Origin: Corylus avellana
Taxonomy: Eukaryota > Streptophyta > Magnoliopsida > Fagales > Betulaceae
NCBI RefSeq assembly: GCF_901000735.1
Contig: NC_081542.1
Location: 45,920,238 to 45,984,237, forward strand
Length of the DNA: 64,000 nucleotides
Direction of reading: 5' to 3'
A program made the position numbers and the translations under genes. This document shows, piece by piece, positions 30,338 through 42,191 of this stretch (the stretch's first letter is position 1; each line of letters starts with the position of its first letter). Below the pieces are notes generated by a model that had not been told where the DNA came from, ran no database searches, and was given only the letters and a program-made list of their open reading frames with translations.

Positions 30338-30343
30338 TTATTT
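30338..30343 (-). terminator. Possible poly(A) signal of the bHLH gene
   Basis: AATAAA on the minus strand, about 570 bases past the stop codon at 30910. Other AT-rich signals nearby could serve, so this is tentative. Confidence 0.3.
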
Positions 30344-30420
30344 CTTCTCCTTTTTTTTTTTTTTTCTTCTTCTTTAACATAAAATAAAAGGTGGTGCCAG
30401 CTCTACTAGGCATTCAACAA

Positions 30421-30541
30421 CAGGAACAAAAGGCCCTTTAAAGCCCCCCCTCCTGCTAAATTCAGCTCGATCTTATCAACAACAACAGCAATTTATGTCT
30501 AAACTAGTGTCAACTTCCGCTGAATTTAGCAGCTGTTCCTG
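30421..30541 (-). other. Two-part stem structure in the probable 3' UTR of the bHLH gene
   Basis: CTGCTAAATTCAGC at 30453-30466 is the exact reverse complement of 30519-30532, and CAGGAACA at 30421-30428 of 30534-30541. Together they give a 14-bp inner and an 8-bp outer stem, with a 24-base bulge on one side only. No known miRNA was recognised. The role, if any, is unknown. Confidence 0.45.
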
Positions 30542-30909
30542 CTCCTAACCCACCTGAAATCTAATTATAATTAAGTAATTAATTAATTAATTAATAGTAC
30601 TACTACAACATGGCCTATATTCTCTTCCAGAGGCTTCTAATCATTTGCTAGCCTCTGCAGCTGGCCCAGCATTGCCTGTCGTCCCGTCTTTGAAGGGTCA
30701 CTTCCCCTTTATCTTCTTTCTCTCCTTTTCACCCTTTTAGCTTTTCCTCATGACTGCTACAGCACATCAATTGTAGCTTCTACGTTTTCCAATTTTTCTT
30801 TTCTAAAATTTAAAATTATCATCTCTAAAACTTGGCTGAACTTGTTCTTACTATATACTATTTTTTTGTTTGGTATATAGAACATATATTTTTGCCTCCT
30901 TTCTCTTCT

Positions 30910-33189
30910 CTACCTGAATGTTCCTCCAAATGTCGGCGTCCAAAAATCAGCTGTTGTCTCGTTTGCGACAGGATATGTGCTTGAAATCGGAACCAGACAG
31001 AGTCCTCGGCTTCTTAGATCTTGTTTTGCTCCTTCCGTGTCCTGCTGCAGTTTCTCAGAACCCTGCAATGAATGTGAACAGAACCCTTTAATATTGTTTA
31101 ACTAAGAATTAATGAAAAGAAAAAAAAAACATGAATGAAAAAGTTTATTTGTACCTGCTGGTGCTGAATTTGAGTTCCATTTTTCATATATGGAGTGCTT
31201 AAAACCTGAAATTAAAAACACAAACATGCGTTTAGGGTTCCTTTATATGTATATTTTGTTAAGGAGGAAGAAGAAGATAATGGAACGTACACTGACTTGA
31301 TCATGGAGGAACTTGATGTATTCAATAGCTTCGTGGAGAACGGAGGCTGTATCAGTCTGAAAGAAAGAATATATGAATCAAGGTGATGAGAATATAGCTT
31401 GCATTTATTTATTTCATAAAAGTAAAGTTGTCTTTCTGATTGTACTCTTTCACCAAGCAGTAGAGGAAAATTCCAAAAATTCACCTTTCCGAAAGGTGAA
31501 ACCAGTTGCTGGAGTGCAGTTATTCGGTCCCCTAGCTTCTCTTTCCGGACCTGACAGAAAACGCTATATGTTCTCAACCATTTCTTTAATCAAAAAAAAA
31601 AAAAAAAAAACATATATATGTGAACTATAATAAAACCTTAAAAGTTGGTAACGGCGATGGGGTTTCAATTCTAGGCCTTTTGAATACAGGTTCACTGTTG
31701 CTTTTCTTCACCACAGAAGCCGAGTCTTGAACATCATCAATGTTGGTCTGAAATTCCGATATACAAAAGTTAGTGCCGAAACCCTAGCTTTTGTTTTAAC
31801 CAAAGCGATTTAGCAAACAGTTATACGACGATAAAATGATACGACGGTAAAATGATATGACAGTGAAAATTAGTCATTTGAATCCGTAAAAGTTTGTAAA
31901 AAGAATAAATTAATGGTTGATTTTTAATGCCAGATGATATGCAATGTTTTGTTGATATTTACCTTTGTGGTGAGGTTGGAGCACTTGGGTTTCTCTTCAA
32001 ATGTTGGCTGGAGAAGATATTGTGGTTGTGATGAAGGAAAAATTCCGGCTCGAGCATTGTCACTTAGAGCCGCCGTGGAAGCATTCCAAAAGTGTGTTTT
32101 ATTGGAGAAGTGCAACCCCCAAGGCTGCTGCTTCGGCATAGAGGGAGAGAACTTAGGCCAAGAAGGCAATAATTGATGATCATTAGTGTTCGTCCCAAAG
32201 TTAGCGGCGGAAGAATAGTTCATGGACTGATTGTTGAATAGAGATTGCTGTGGTTGAGAGTCAGGATGATCAAATAAACTTTGTAAGACTGTTGAAGGGT
32301 ACCCATAAGAAGAAGTACTTGAACCCACCGGAAAGCCGGCGGATAATCCCTGGCAAGTCACTGTACAATTGCCGGAGCTACTCTCTGTGTCCAAAGAAAA
32401 GTCCTGATGATTTATAGACTTAAAAGCTGCAGTGATGGATAAATCTTGATCTCCTCCACTAGAGAAATTCTTGGGGTTCCAATTCTTTTGGATTTGTGAA
32501 GAATCTACCCCTCTTTCTTCTTGGTAATTCAACCTTGAATTCATGTCTTCTTGCAGCATGGAATTATAATTGCTCTCAGCTCTCCCACTACCCCGGCTGC
32601 ATAAAGATAAGATAAAAGAATTTATTTTATTTTATTTTTTTACTAGATAATTAAAAGCTCAGTTGATCACATATTTGACTTCTTTCAAATGAAAAACTTT
32701 TTATCCCTTAGTGGAACCTTTAGACTGTAAGATCTTGTAGGATTTGGAGCAACCATGGTAGAAGTTTTATATTCAAAAAATCTAACACCATAATAATTAT
32801 CATGACAGCAAATTAAAGCACCAAACTTACAGCAAATTAGCTGCTTGGTTCCAATCCGATGATGTTGTTGAGGATGATGAAAAGCCGAAACCCATCATTT
32901 GCAAGGTGGAATCAATCAAGATGCTACTGCTTCCACTGGCTGAATCAGCCTGCTGAGGCTTCTGCACATCTTGGAAAACCATGGAGTTATGGTCAGAAAC
33001 TGAGTTCGTCTCCTCATCACATGCCACCGACGACCTTCCTCCCTTCATGTCCACCAAATCCGACCAAGCATACCCCCCCGTGTCATTAAGTGCCATGGAA
33101 CACGGCGATGTGGTCCCCGGGAACGGGCTTCTCGATGTACTCATCCACCAGTTCCCCCCGCAAACACCGGAATGAAATTCCTCTGCCAT
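30910..33189 (-). CDS. BHLH112: bHLH112-like transcription factor (atypical bHLH)
   Basis: Nuclear transcription factor, 479 aa. Minus-strand exons in order: 33189-32831, 32596-31963, 31747-31637, 31550-31485, 31356-31291, 31205-31155, 31062-30910; all junctions are GT/AG and in frame. The N-terminus (MAEEFHSGVCGGNWWMSTSR) matches the subfamily. The long middle is Ser/Asn/Gln-rich and probably disordered. The bHLH lies at about residues 355-415: RIETPSPLPTFKVRKEKLGD, helix 1 ITALQQLVSPFGKTDTASVL, helix 2 EAIEYIKFLHDQVSVL. The basic region lacks the usual His-Glu-Arg E-box readers, as in the bHLH112/114/123 group. The C-terminal block GLCLVPISSTYPVANETTAD and FWTPTFGG is the subfamily signature. 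Arabidopsis bHLH112 acts in salt, drought and ABA responses and binds non-E-box sites (from memory). Residues across the two helices are spread over small exons of 66 nt. Confidence 0.93.
31808..31925. mobile_element. MITE remnant in intron 2 of the bHLH gene
   Basis: The stretch GTTATACGACG .. GACAGTGAAAATTAGTC .. GTTTGTAAAAAGAATAAAT parallels the internal part of the MITE at 40058-40230, including the spacing of the GTGAAAAT and TTGTAAAAA blocks. It is partial and diverged. Confidence 0.45.
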
Positions 33190-33305
33190 GGCCTGAAAAA
33201 AGGAACACCTCGGTACTATGGTAATTAAGCCGTAAGCGTTAAATGTATTCTGTGTGTCTCGGGCTCTCTCTCTCTCTCTTTCTCAATTCTTTTGTGGGGG
33301 TGTGA

Positions 33306-33316
33306 TTTTATATACA
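33306..33316 (-). promoter_or_regulatory. TATA box of the bHLH gene
   Basis: Minus-strand TGTATATAAAA lies about 120 bases upstream of the start codon (33189). Between them is a GA/CT dinucleotide run at about 33264-33280, probably in the leader. Confidence 0.6.
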
Positions 33317-34797
33317 TGAAACGGTTGGATGGGGTACGGACCGTGGAGATTTAATTACCGGAATCCGGTTGACATTTCGATGAGATGATTGGACAAATGA
33401 GAGAAAGCATTTTGAATCGAATTCTCTTTTCTTTTTGGCTTTATTTTTTTTTACATAGTACTTTTTTTAAAAAAATAAATATAATATAATGTTTTTTTTT
33501 TTTTTTTTTGGGAAAAATTCTTGTTCCTTATTTATAAAGGGATATGGTATGATGATGATGGTGTTTCATCTGACTGCCACGTCATTGGTTTGGACGAATA
33601 AGGCACCTTCTTTTTTTGTAATCAAACGGATGGAATTCTTTGTTGATTATTATAATGTAAAGCGTTGGATAAACCTGAATATTTAGGACCATTTGGTACT
33701 TGATGGTCCAAATGTATGATTGTAGGAGGGTATATAGTAGGTTACGTTTCTATATTCTAATCGTGGGACGCGTCGACGCGGGGATAGAGGCGCGTGCTAC
33801 CCACTTGAAATGATATTGGAATGCAACCCAAAAATAACTAGGAAAATCTAAGTAGTAGTAGGTAAAATAGTTATTATTTTTACTATTTTTTTTTTTATTA
33901 ATAGATTGTTTATTTTACAATCAATTTTATTTAAATATTATTTTAAATCTTTTTTATTATTTGCTTTTCTTCCCCTCTCTCTCTCTCTCATCTCTCACCT
34001 TCTCTCTAAATTTTGGTAGTAGCCGAATACTTTAGACCCGGTCGTTTGCAATTGAATTCTCATACGCACCACGAGCGCATCATACCCAACCATTTACTAC
34101 CGAATTCTCATACTCATCTCAAATCCCACTTCTTCTTACAAAGCAAAGAACAAGAACAATGAAAACAAAGAGCAATTAATCACCCCTCTAAAGCACATGT
34201 GAATAGCGACGCGTGAATAATAACACTATTCAAACATCACTATTTTATTAATGCGGACGTTTGAATAGTAAAATGCCGCATTTTAGTAATGTTTTCCAAA
34301 AACATCACTAATTGAGCTTTTTTTTGTTTTTTGGTAGTACTGTTTGGGAGTAGAGACTGATGATTTTTAGGTTGAGAGAGAGAGGAAAAAAAAAAGATTT
34401 AAAAACTTGAATATTGTGCTACAATGAATTGCCAGATGTTGCTAATCACTATAGCAAAACATGAATTTTAGTTCCTCTACAGCTAATCCGTTGGAGATGA
34501 AAATGGATTAATAATAACTAAATATAGTTATTATGAGCCCTTTAACTATTCTATTGAAGTTGCTCTAATTAATATTTAATGTGGCCAAACATAATGTAGC
34601 ATAGGAAACTAGAGGCTCAACACATCGAAAGGAGTTTTATCTCCTTATAATTAATTATAAATTATTGCTCGTTCTAATTATTTACCCAAAAGAAAAATGT
34701 TCTTATAAGGAAAATTTGGACAAAACATAATCAATTTGATGAGCATTGGTTGGAGTTTGACATTTATGGATGGTTAAGTCACTCCCTCTTCTATTTT

Positions 34798-35350
34798 GAG
34801 GATGGTCGAATCAACCCTAGCTATAAACTAAGGGGTTGTTCACTCATCCCATTATTTCATATTCAAGGGTGGTCAAACCACCTCTATAACTTGTAGGAGT
34901 GATTTGATCATCCCTTCTTTTATTTCGGAGATGGTCGAATTACTCTCACAGGCTATGGGAGCCAACCCATATCCCATTTTCAAGAGTGGACAAACCACCC
35001 CTACAAGCTTTGGGATGGCTCAACTCCCCTTGTTCTATTTCGAGAATAGCCGAATCACTCCAACATTTGAGTCAAGTAGTTCGTTCACCCCCTATTCCAT
35101 ATTCAAGGCTAGGGTTGCCGAATTAACCACCTTCACATGCTATGGAATTGGTTTCGGAACCTCCTGATTTCTTTCGGGAGTGGCCAAACCACTCTCTATG
35201 AATGGAGGGTGGTTCAGTCACCCCCTATTCTATATTCATATGCTATTAAACCATCCCCACAGGTTGTGGGAGTTCCTCCCTCCCCCCAACAAAAGGTTGT
35301 GGGGGTGATTCTGCCACCTTTATTTTATTTTGAGGGTGGTTAAACCACCA
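34798..35350. repeat. Degenerate minisatellite, unit about 60 bp, roughly nine units
   Basis: A motif of the type GGTGGTCAAACCACCCCTA recurs at about 34798, 34865, 34926, 34981, 35040, 35103, 35174, 35235 and 35331, each followed by a GGG/TTC/CACCCC segment. Spacing is mostly 55-70 bases, with the last step longer. Units alternate between a GTCAAACCACC and a GTCGAATCACT form, suggesting a two-unit higher-order ancestor. Short self-complementary GGTGGT/ACCACC blocks occur in most units. Confidence 0.65.
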
Positions 35351-37805
35351 TGTCGATAGAATTTTTTGATTTGGGATGCATAGTAGCTATTGTCACAATA
35401 GGGGTCCCAGATTCCGTTTTTTTTTTTAAAAAAAATTTCTTTTTTCTTTTTACATCTTTCAAAGGGGAATGAATGGAATAAAGAAAAGAAGAGAAGAGGA
35501 AAGAAAGTGTTTCAATCGTCTTATTGTTCCTAAAGCTCTGGACCTCGAATGCCCTATCACGATAGGCGTTTGATCATGAGAAACTAATTTGTTTGCTAAC
35601 GTGTGAAATACCAACAAAAAATATAACTCATGTCTCAGGCAACAATAATCAGAAGGGAAAAAAAAAAAAAAAGTTGAAAGAAACACTAGGATAGAGTTGG
35701 ACCAATGGAATGCAATAAACATGCCCCTCTAACACCAAGAAATTGGCAAATTGGATCGTGGAATATATGGCGTATATGGTTCAAAGTTCCCAACACGCAA
35801 GACTCTTCTGCAACAATGAAGATATTTGTGTTTTTTATCATTTATGTTGTAAGAGGAACAAATAGACATCGATATTTTCCAATCCAAAGAGGTTGGGGAA
35901 AAATGAAGACGACAACAACATGCCAATAGGTGGGGGCTAGTCCAATATATAGCGCAGTTGACCTAGACAATTTGCTGCCTAATTTTTCCTGCAAAAGCAT
36001 TGTGAATTTTCCAAATCAGGATATCCCATCTCTAAAACCACAAACTACATCAAAATTTGCCGATCGATGCTTGTGGCGATATTCGATGGACCACAAAATT
36101 TGTTGACTTCTCTATGTACAAAATCCCTCTCACTTTCCATGTTTGATTTGTAGGCGCTTGCTTGTATAAACCGCTGCTGACTTTTAAACTATCTTATATG
36201 TGTGAAACAGTACAACATCGTATATGTTCTTTGAGGCCAGATCGAGAAATGCTAAATTGTTTCAAATGAGAAATAGAGGTTTCGGGTACATTATCTTGGA
36301 GATTATGTTTTGGGTTCGATCCAAAGTGAATTAATCCTTTTAAGGTTTTCGAGACTCTCCTGATAATCGTTTTCTTGCTAGCTGGGTCTTGAGGTTTTTC
36401 TAATGCAAGATTTTAGTTTTAATTGCTTATCCATGTTCCCCTTCTCGTAGGTGCTTGCTTGTGTAGGAGAAAAGAGTTTTTTGGTAAAAATTTTATTTTT
36501 AAGCTTTTGTCAAAAGTATTTTTTTGACAATTTTTAGGCTTTTTGAACCCTTAAAAGCGTTTTTAATTTTTTTTGCCAAAAGAGTATTTTTTTTTTTTCA
36601 AACTTACTTTTTGAGTGTTAAAAGAACTTTTAAGCTTCTCAAACGCAATCCCTAACAGATCCTATGCCTCCTTAACTTTTAGACCCTTTTATTTTTGAGG
36701 AGTTGCTTTTGGATTGTTTTTGTTTTTGTTGAGCTTTCAATAAATTCTTACCTACCCAACAAAAAAAAAGGGCAATCATTGCTCGTCAGATAGAACTGCG
36801 TCCTTCAAGTTTAGTATAACTAAGCGAAACAATATGTTATGTTTGCAAAACTCTAATGAAGTCCAACAATTTTCTCACTTACATGATAAAAATGATAAAA
36901 ATTATTCTCCGTATCATCGTTCACTCATCTTCGTATAGTGAATGAATAAGATTTTCAAAAAGAAATAATTGAGAGAATGATTTGTAACATACTAACATGC
37001 CTCTTGCAAATAGTAGTACTCTTGCCAAGGAAAAAAAAAATGTATATTTTACTTGACTTAATTCTGTATGTGCAAAAGTCAAAGTCAAGTTAGGTTAGAT
37101 CCACGAATTACTTGTTAATTTCCTTGAAAATGTAAGGAAAACGACTTGTTTTTTTAATATTACAAAGCTCACTTGACTCTAATATATATATATTCCAATT
37201 TGCCAAAGTCGACTTGTGTTTTTCAACCCTAATGGATTTTTGTCAGCACCTATGTGTGGAATATATCGGTTGTGTATTAATCATATTAAAGTTTGGGTCA
37301 AAATGCATTTTACTTCCCCAAGTATCATCACTTTGGTATTTCTACATCCACCTTCATCTTCTTTTTTTTTTTTTCTTTTTTTTTCTCAATTTTTTTTTTC
37401 AATTTTTTTTATTATTTATTTATTTATTTATTTATAGGTGTAAAGTTGAATTGGCATTAGAACCCCCCAACACAAAGCTTAGGGGGGAAAATATATACTT
37501 TACTCCCTCCCCAAAGAGCATTTTGGGGCAAAAAAGTTAGGTGAAGCACAAGTGATGTAAGTTCCATCTGAAAAAGAGGATAAAAAAATTAATGGAGGGT
37601 GCTAAGCGTCGGGGTTAGATAGTTTGTGAGGTTCGAGTTTCACTTTTTAAACTTTGAAAATATAAATAAAATAATAATAACATTTCTGGAAGTAAAGCAT
37701 ATTTTCCGGTAAAGTTGTAAATGTAGCTCCATTTTAGGTGATTTTTGGTGATTCATTGTATCAATATGGACCACCACCTACTATCCATTATGTTTCCAAG
37801 GTCTA

Positions 37806-37833
37806 AGAGCATTCATTTATTAGCTAAAATTAG

Positions 37834-37874
<41 letters not shown>

Positions 37875-38176
37875 AATTTTTTCAAAACATTTACATCTAA
37901 CTCAAGCATTTTAGCTATAAAATTTTCAATATTCCATTTAAAATATTTTTTCTTTAACTACTTTCATCATTCTCAAAGAAGAGAGAGAATTATATTATTT
38001 TTTTTATTAATACAAATTATGCATTGTGGAGCTACAATGCTCAACAAATTTGCTGAGAACGACAGCAACTCAGCAAAATTTTTAGCTATTTTGTCTAGCT
38101 AAATTTGGAGCTTTTTTGCTACAGGTAATTAGCCAAAATAATATATTAACTATTTTGACTAGTTCAATGTGAGTGC
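37806..38176. mobile_element. MITE candidate with AGAGCATTC-type ends
   Basis: The left end AGAGCATTCATTTATTAGCT matches the reverse complement of the right end (GTTCAATGTGAGTGCA) imperfectly over about 30 bases. The interior holds (TA)n and several AGCTA/TAGCT blocks. The termini resemble the MITE at 55035-55489. Confidence 0.5.
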
Positions 38177-39471
38177 ACTAATTAGGCAAATGATTGAACC
38201 TAGCTAAGATTTCTCTTTTCTTTTTGTTTTTTTTTTTTTTGAAGAAAAAAAAGAAGCTATATATTGACAATGAACTTTTGTTTTTTTTCGTTTTTTTCCA
38301 ATTAAATTGAGATATGGGTACAGGAATATTGACAGTCAACTTGACTTTGCCATAAAAGTTTTATGTTGAAAACATAAGCCTTCAAGCAAAAGATTAGATT
38401 GTTGTGGTGTCATTTTTGAAATAGTCATTATCAAACTATTAAGAAACTAATAGAGTCCGTTTTGGATTCACTCTTTGAATTCAAACAGTATGTTCATAAG
38501 GAATGAACAACTCTCTCTTATTGAACCGGTTTTATAAAATAAGTTAGGTCCACGAATTTATTCACAGACCTATTAAGCCCAAAAAAAAAAAAATGCATAC
38601 TATTGGCAAATGGTCACAGAGGATGAAACATTGACACTTAATTTGTCACTTATTTAATTATAAGAAAAATAATAATAAAAATAAAAGACACTTTGTCACA
38701 TAAACTCCTATATGTTTTACAGATTTTAACCATGAATATATTACAATAAAATATTATACTAATTTAATAGACTTAATTAAAACTATTTATTCTTCTGACC
38801 CAATAACAATATAAAATATATTTAATTTTTTTTTAAAAAAGGTTGAGCTTCACTATTCGGGTTCAACTTTTCAAACCGCCAGCTTTTAGAGAGAGGGCAG
38901 AAACGTCATGCTCTTACGACCAATGTGAAAAAGCGATGAGTCAACGTAGGGCCCACACAGCACGCGCGCGTGGCAGGCACGTTGGTCCCCCATAGCTGCG
39001 CAAGAGTCAAAGGGCGAGTGTGACATGTTCTTTCTCCAAATCATTTGGCGTAGCAGAGACGTACGCATCTTCGTCTTGCATCCTCAGCCGTCCATAAGTT
39101 AGTGGGGCCAATTGCTGACATGGAAGGCTGAGATCCAACTAGACCTTTCAAAGGACAACCCCTTTTGGAATTTAAAACCCGCAACCTCAAAAAAAGCCAA
39201 AAATAAAAAAGGAGAAAAAGAACAAATTAATGGGAAGAAATTTTTTACCGTCTACTTTGGATTTTTACTACATTTTCCAAATTCAACGACTCAATAATAA
39301 TAAAGGGGACCAAAACCAATTCATGTTTTTATCAACAAAGTCAAGCTATTTAACAAAGACTTGAATCCTCATCAAAGTGAATTAAGATATTCATTTCAAC
39401 TATAAACAGAGAATTTTAGATTAATTTATTCCTGCAATCTATATTCTATACACATCCCTAAGGGTCTATTT

Positions 39472-39697
39472 GAGATTGAGTTTGAATGGCTTAAAAGTGC
39501 TTTTAATACTCAAAAAGTCCGCTTAAAAAAAAAATACTCGTTTGGTAAAAAAAAAATAAAAGTGCTTTTAAGGGTCCAAAAAGCTAAAAAATGACCAAAA
39601 AAACACTTTTGATAAAAGTTTAAAAATAAATTTTTTGTCCAAAAGCGTTTTTTGACTTAAAAGCTCTATTTCTTAAATGCAATCCCAAACAGATTCT
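39472..39697. mobile_element. MITE, about 226 bp, ends GGGTCTRTTTGRGATTG
   Basis: Left end GGGTCTATTTGAGATTGAG is inverted at the right end CAATCCCAAACAGATTCT. The interior is largely palindromic with AAAAGTGCTTTTAA blocks. A related fragment lies at 36478-36662, ending GCAATCCCTAACAGATCC. Exact borders are approximate. Confidence 0.6.
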
Positions 39698-40057
39698 AAA
39701 TAAATTTTTCTTGAGTTATAAAACGTATATTTACGTGCAATATTTGGAGTTATTTGAAATTTTCAAATGGTATCTTTCAACTTCTTATTTTACAGAACAT
39801 ATATAGTTCTCTGCAATATCTTTTGCTCCCCCCTGCATAAGGAATTATGCTGTCATTCACTGTCTCGGAATATCTTTTCTAAATAAAGTATGTAACATCT
39901 AATTAAGCCCGTCATGAACATCTTTTCAATAGAGTAATATTATAATTCACATTTGTATTCCATAATTATCCTACAATATTAACGTGGCTTCATATTTTGT
40001 AAGTAACAACAAATTAAAATGTTCTATGCTAGGGTTAATTAGTTATTGAGTTTTAGG

Positions 40058-40230
40058 GTATTGCTATTTTGTAGACTTTCATATCATTGTCATACAACTA
40101 TAATAATGTGGCTGTGAAAATCAACTTTTGAATTTATAAGAGGTTGTAAAAATAAAAATGAATAACTGATACTCATTGCCATATCAGTATTACATGACAG
40201 TCGTATGAGAATTTACTAAATAACATTTCT
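40058..40230. mobile_element. MITE with about 40-bp imperfect inverted ends
   Basis: The left end (TATTGCTATTTTGTAGACTT, then TCATATCATTGTCAT) pairs with the right end, which reads on the minus strand ATGTTATTTAGTAAATTCTC then ATACGACTGTCAT. Fragments of the same family sit in introns of the FQR1-like and bHLH genes. Confidence 0.6.
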
Positions 40231-41004
40231 GCTGAGTTTATATGTATAGTGGCTACCTAACTAAGATGGACTTAATTACCCTCATACTATTTGAAGCAAG
40301 CTAAGACACCCAAGTGTTCGCTTTCTCTCTTAGTGTCAGACGGAAAAAAAGGAAGATTAGGTCACCCCTTGGATTTTCTCTTTGTCTTCTTATGCTGTGA
40401 GAATGTTCCTTCTTTACAAAAATGACCTCTTTGGTCCCTAACCCCCGCCCCCCATGTCATGTCTTTTGACTCTCTACCATAACCCACGAGTTTGTTCAAG
40501 AACGTCATTATGTTAAATATATACATCAATCTATAGAGCTGATAAAGAGTTTCGCCCCTTAAACTCTTTAACCGACATCTACGGCGATATACTTTATTAA
40601 TGTTGACTCGATAGTAATTAATTAATTTTTTTTCTTTTTATATAATATCAAGACATTTTAATCTTCCTTATACGTCCTCTCCTTTGCGACTCAATTACAA
40701 AACTACGACCCGCTTAGGCCATATTGTGACACTAATTAGGAGCACAACATAAACAAATGTTTTCTCACAAACCCCACCTGCATCTGCCTATAATGTTCGC
40801 TTTCGCGACAATAACAGGGCGTGACATCTGATCATTTAGGATACAAAAACAATCCCACTTGCATCTGCCTACAAAGCAGGTTTATAGAGCATTAATTATA
40901 TTAACAAAAGCAAGCTATTAAATGAATATTCAGAACTGCACGCGCGGGAACACCCATGCTATACGTACAACTATACGTAGAGGGTACGTACAAGTATGCG
41001 TTGT

Positions 41005-41140
41005 TGACGTCATTCTTATGCAATATTGAGGTGTGCAAGAAGACAAAATGGAAACACCCAGTTAGGGTTTCGACAGGGTTCGACATTAAAGAGAGTAACA
41101 ACAGTGATCACGTGGCAGTCTGGAGAGAAGAAAACACGTG
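41005..41140. promoter_or_regulatory. Cluster of ACGT-core bZIP sites with no adjacent gene
   Basis: TGACGTCA (41005-41012), CACGTGGC, the ABRE/G-box form (41109-41116), and CACGTG (41135-41140) lie within 136 bases. The nearest genes are 6.5 kb (MORF9-like) and 7.8 kb (bHLH) away. They could be a distal element or chance; the sequence cannot tell. Confidence 0.35.
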
Positions 41141-42191
41141 CAGGTGACCCACACGCTGTTTGTTTCAGAAAGAAAAAGAGAAAGAAAAAAAAGGGACAAA
41201 AGGGAAAGGAGTTTGTGGCCATGGGTTGACCATGTGTGGTTTGCATTTGGAAGGTAAGTTGTACATGTGTTGTGTGAATCCGGCGTGCGAGCATTGGTAT
41301 GTTAGTCAACCCCAAACTCAGTAAAACGTGCACCATAAGAGAGCCGCCCACTATTTTCTTATCATTTTGCTAGCCATACAAAAAGTATATATAATTATAT
41401 AATTATATATTTATATAAAAAATATATATATGTGTGTAAGTGATTGGTGAGGAATTAAAGAACGGTATGTTTCGGGTAGGTGTACGTGCTTTTTCCTCGA
41501 AATGTTCATCAAAGGTAGGAAAAATCATTTTTATTTGTCGCGATGGCTGGTGATATGGTTAAAGAAACTAAGAGCGTCCACACAATGAATTTTTTAACAT
41601 TTTCTTTAACCTTACTTTTTATTTTTCTTTTCTTTTTTGTCTATTTTAATGAATCGCTATGGAAAAACACTCTACTTCTATTCTTCTTTGTGTGGAAATA
41701 TATAATATATTAAGAGAAAGAAAAAGAGCGGAAACAAAGAGAGAAGGAGACAGATGATGACCATTAGGACTACATCTTTATATAAGTCTTGAATATTAAA
41801 GTATGATAAGATTGTATTACAATGAATAATATTTATAAAGGGATTAAGGAGCGGTGAACAAGAAAACCCAAACCTAAATAAGAAAGAGAATAATGATAGT
41901 CTTTATTTATTTTTGGAGAATAGGTCTCACAAAATGAAAAATTAGGGGGAGATGATGAGAGAAAATTTTAGTTTCTTATAATGTTAGAGAAGATAGAAAT
42001 CTATAAATTAAATAGGATATAAAAGATGAATATTAATTGATCTTTTATATATATGAAGTATCACAGTTTTAAATGATTAATGATAAAAATCATTCTCCAT
42101 TACATCTTTCACCCATCTCCATCCTTATAGTGAATTGATGAATTCATCATGTGTCCACAAATTTAACGGTGGATTCATTGAATTTGCAAAA

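Larger units (their letters stand above)
26629..30909. other. 4.3-kb spacer and 3' flank of the bHLH gene
   Basis: No coding frame is supported. It holds a MITE (28446-28654), an 87-bp tandem duplication (28692-28865), (TA)n at about 28353-28388 and (GA)n at about 30008-30025. At about 27078 the string TTGGCGTCGTCGGAAAGAAA resembles the primer-site region of plant Ty3/gypsy elements, but no paired LTRs were found. About 30340-30909 is probably the 3' UTR of the minus-strand bHLH gene. Confidence 0.55.

Noticed and set aside
34798..35350. CRISPR-like array
   Set aside because: Units are degenerate and lack identical direct repeats with unique spacers, and the genome is a plant.
37214..37540. 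Overlapping plus-strand frames with Phe-rich stretches
   Set aside because: They are driven by a poly-T tract. The flanks resemble a dispersed repeat also seen near 18690-18770.
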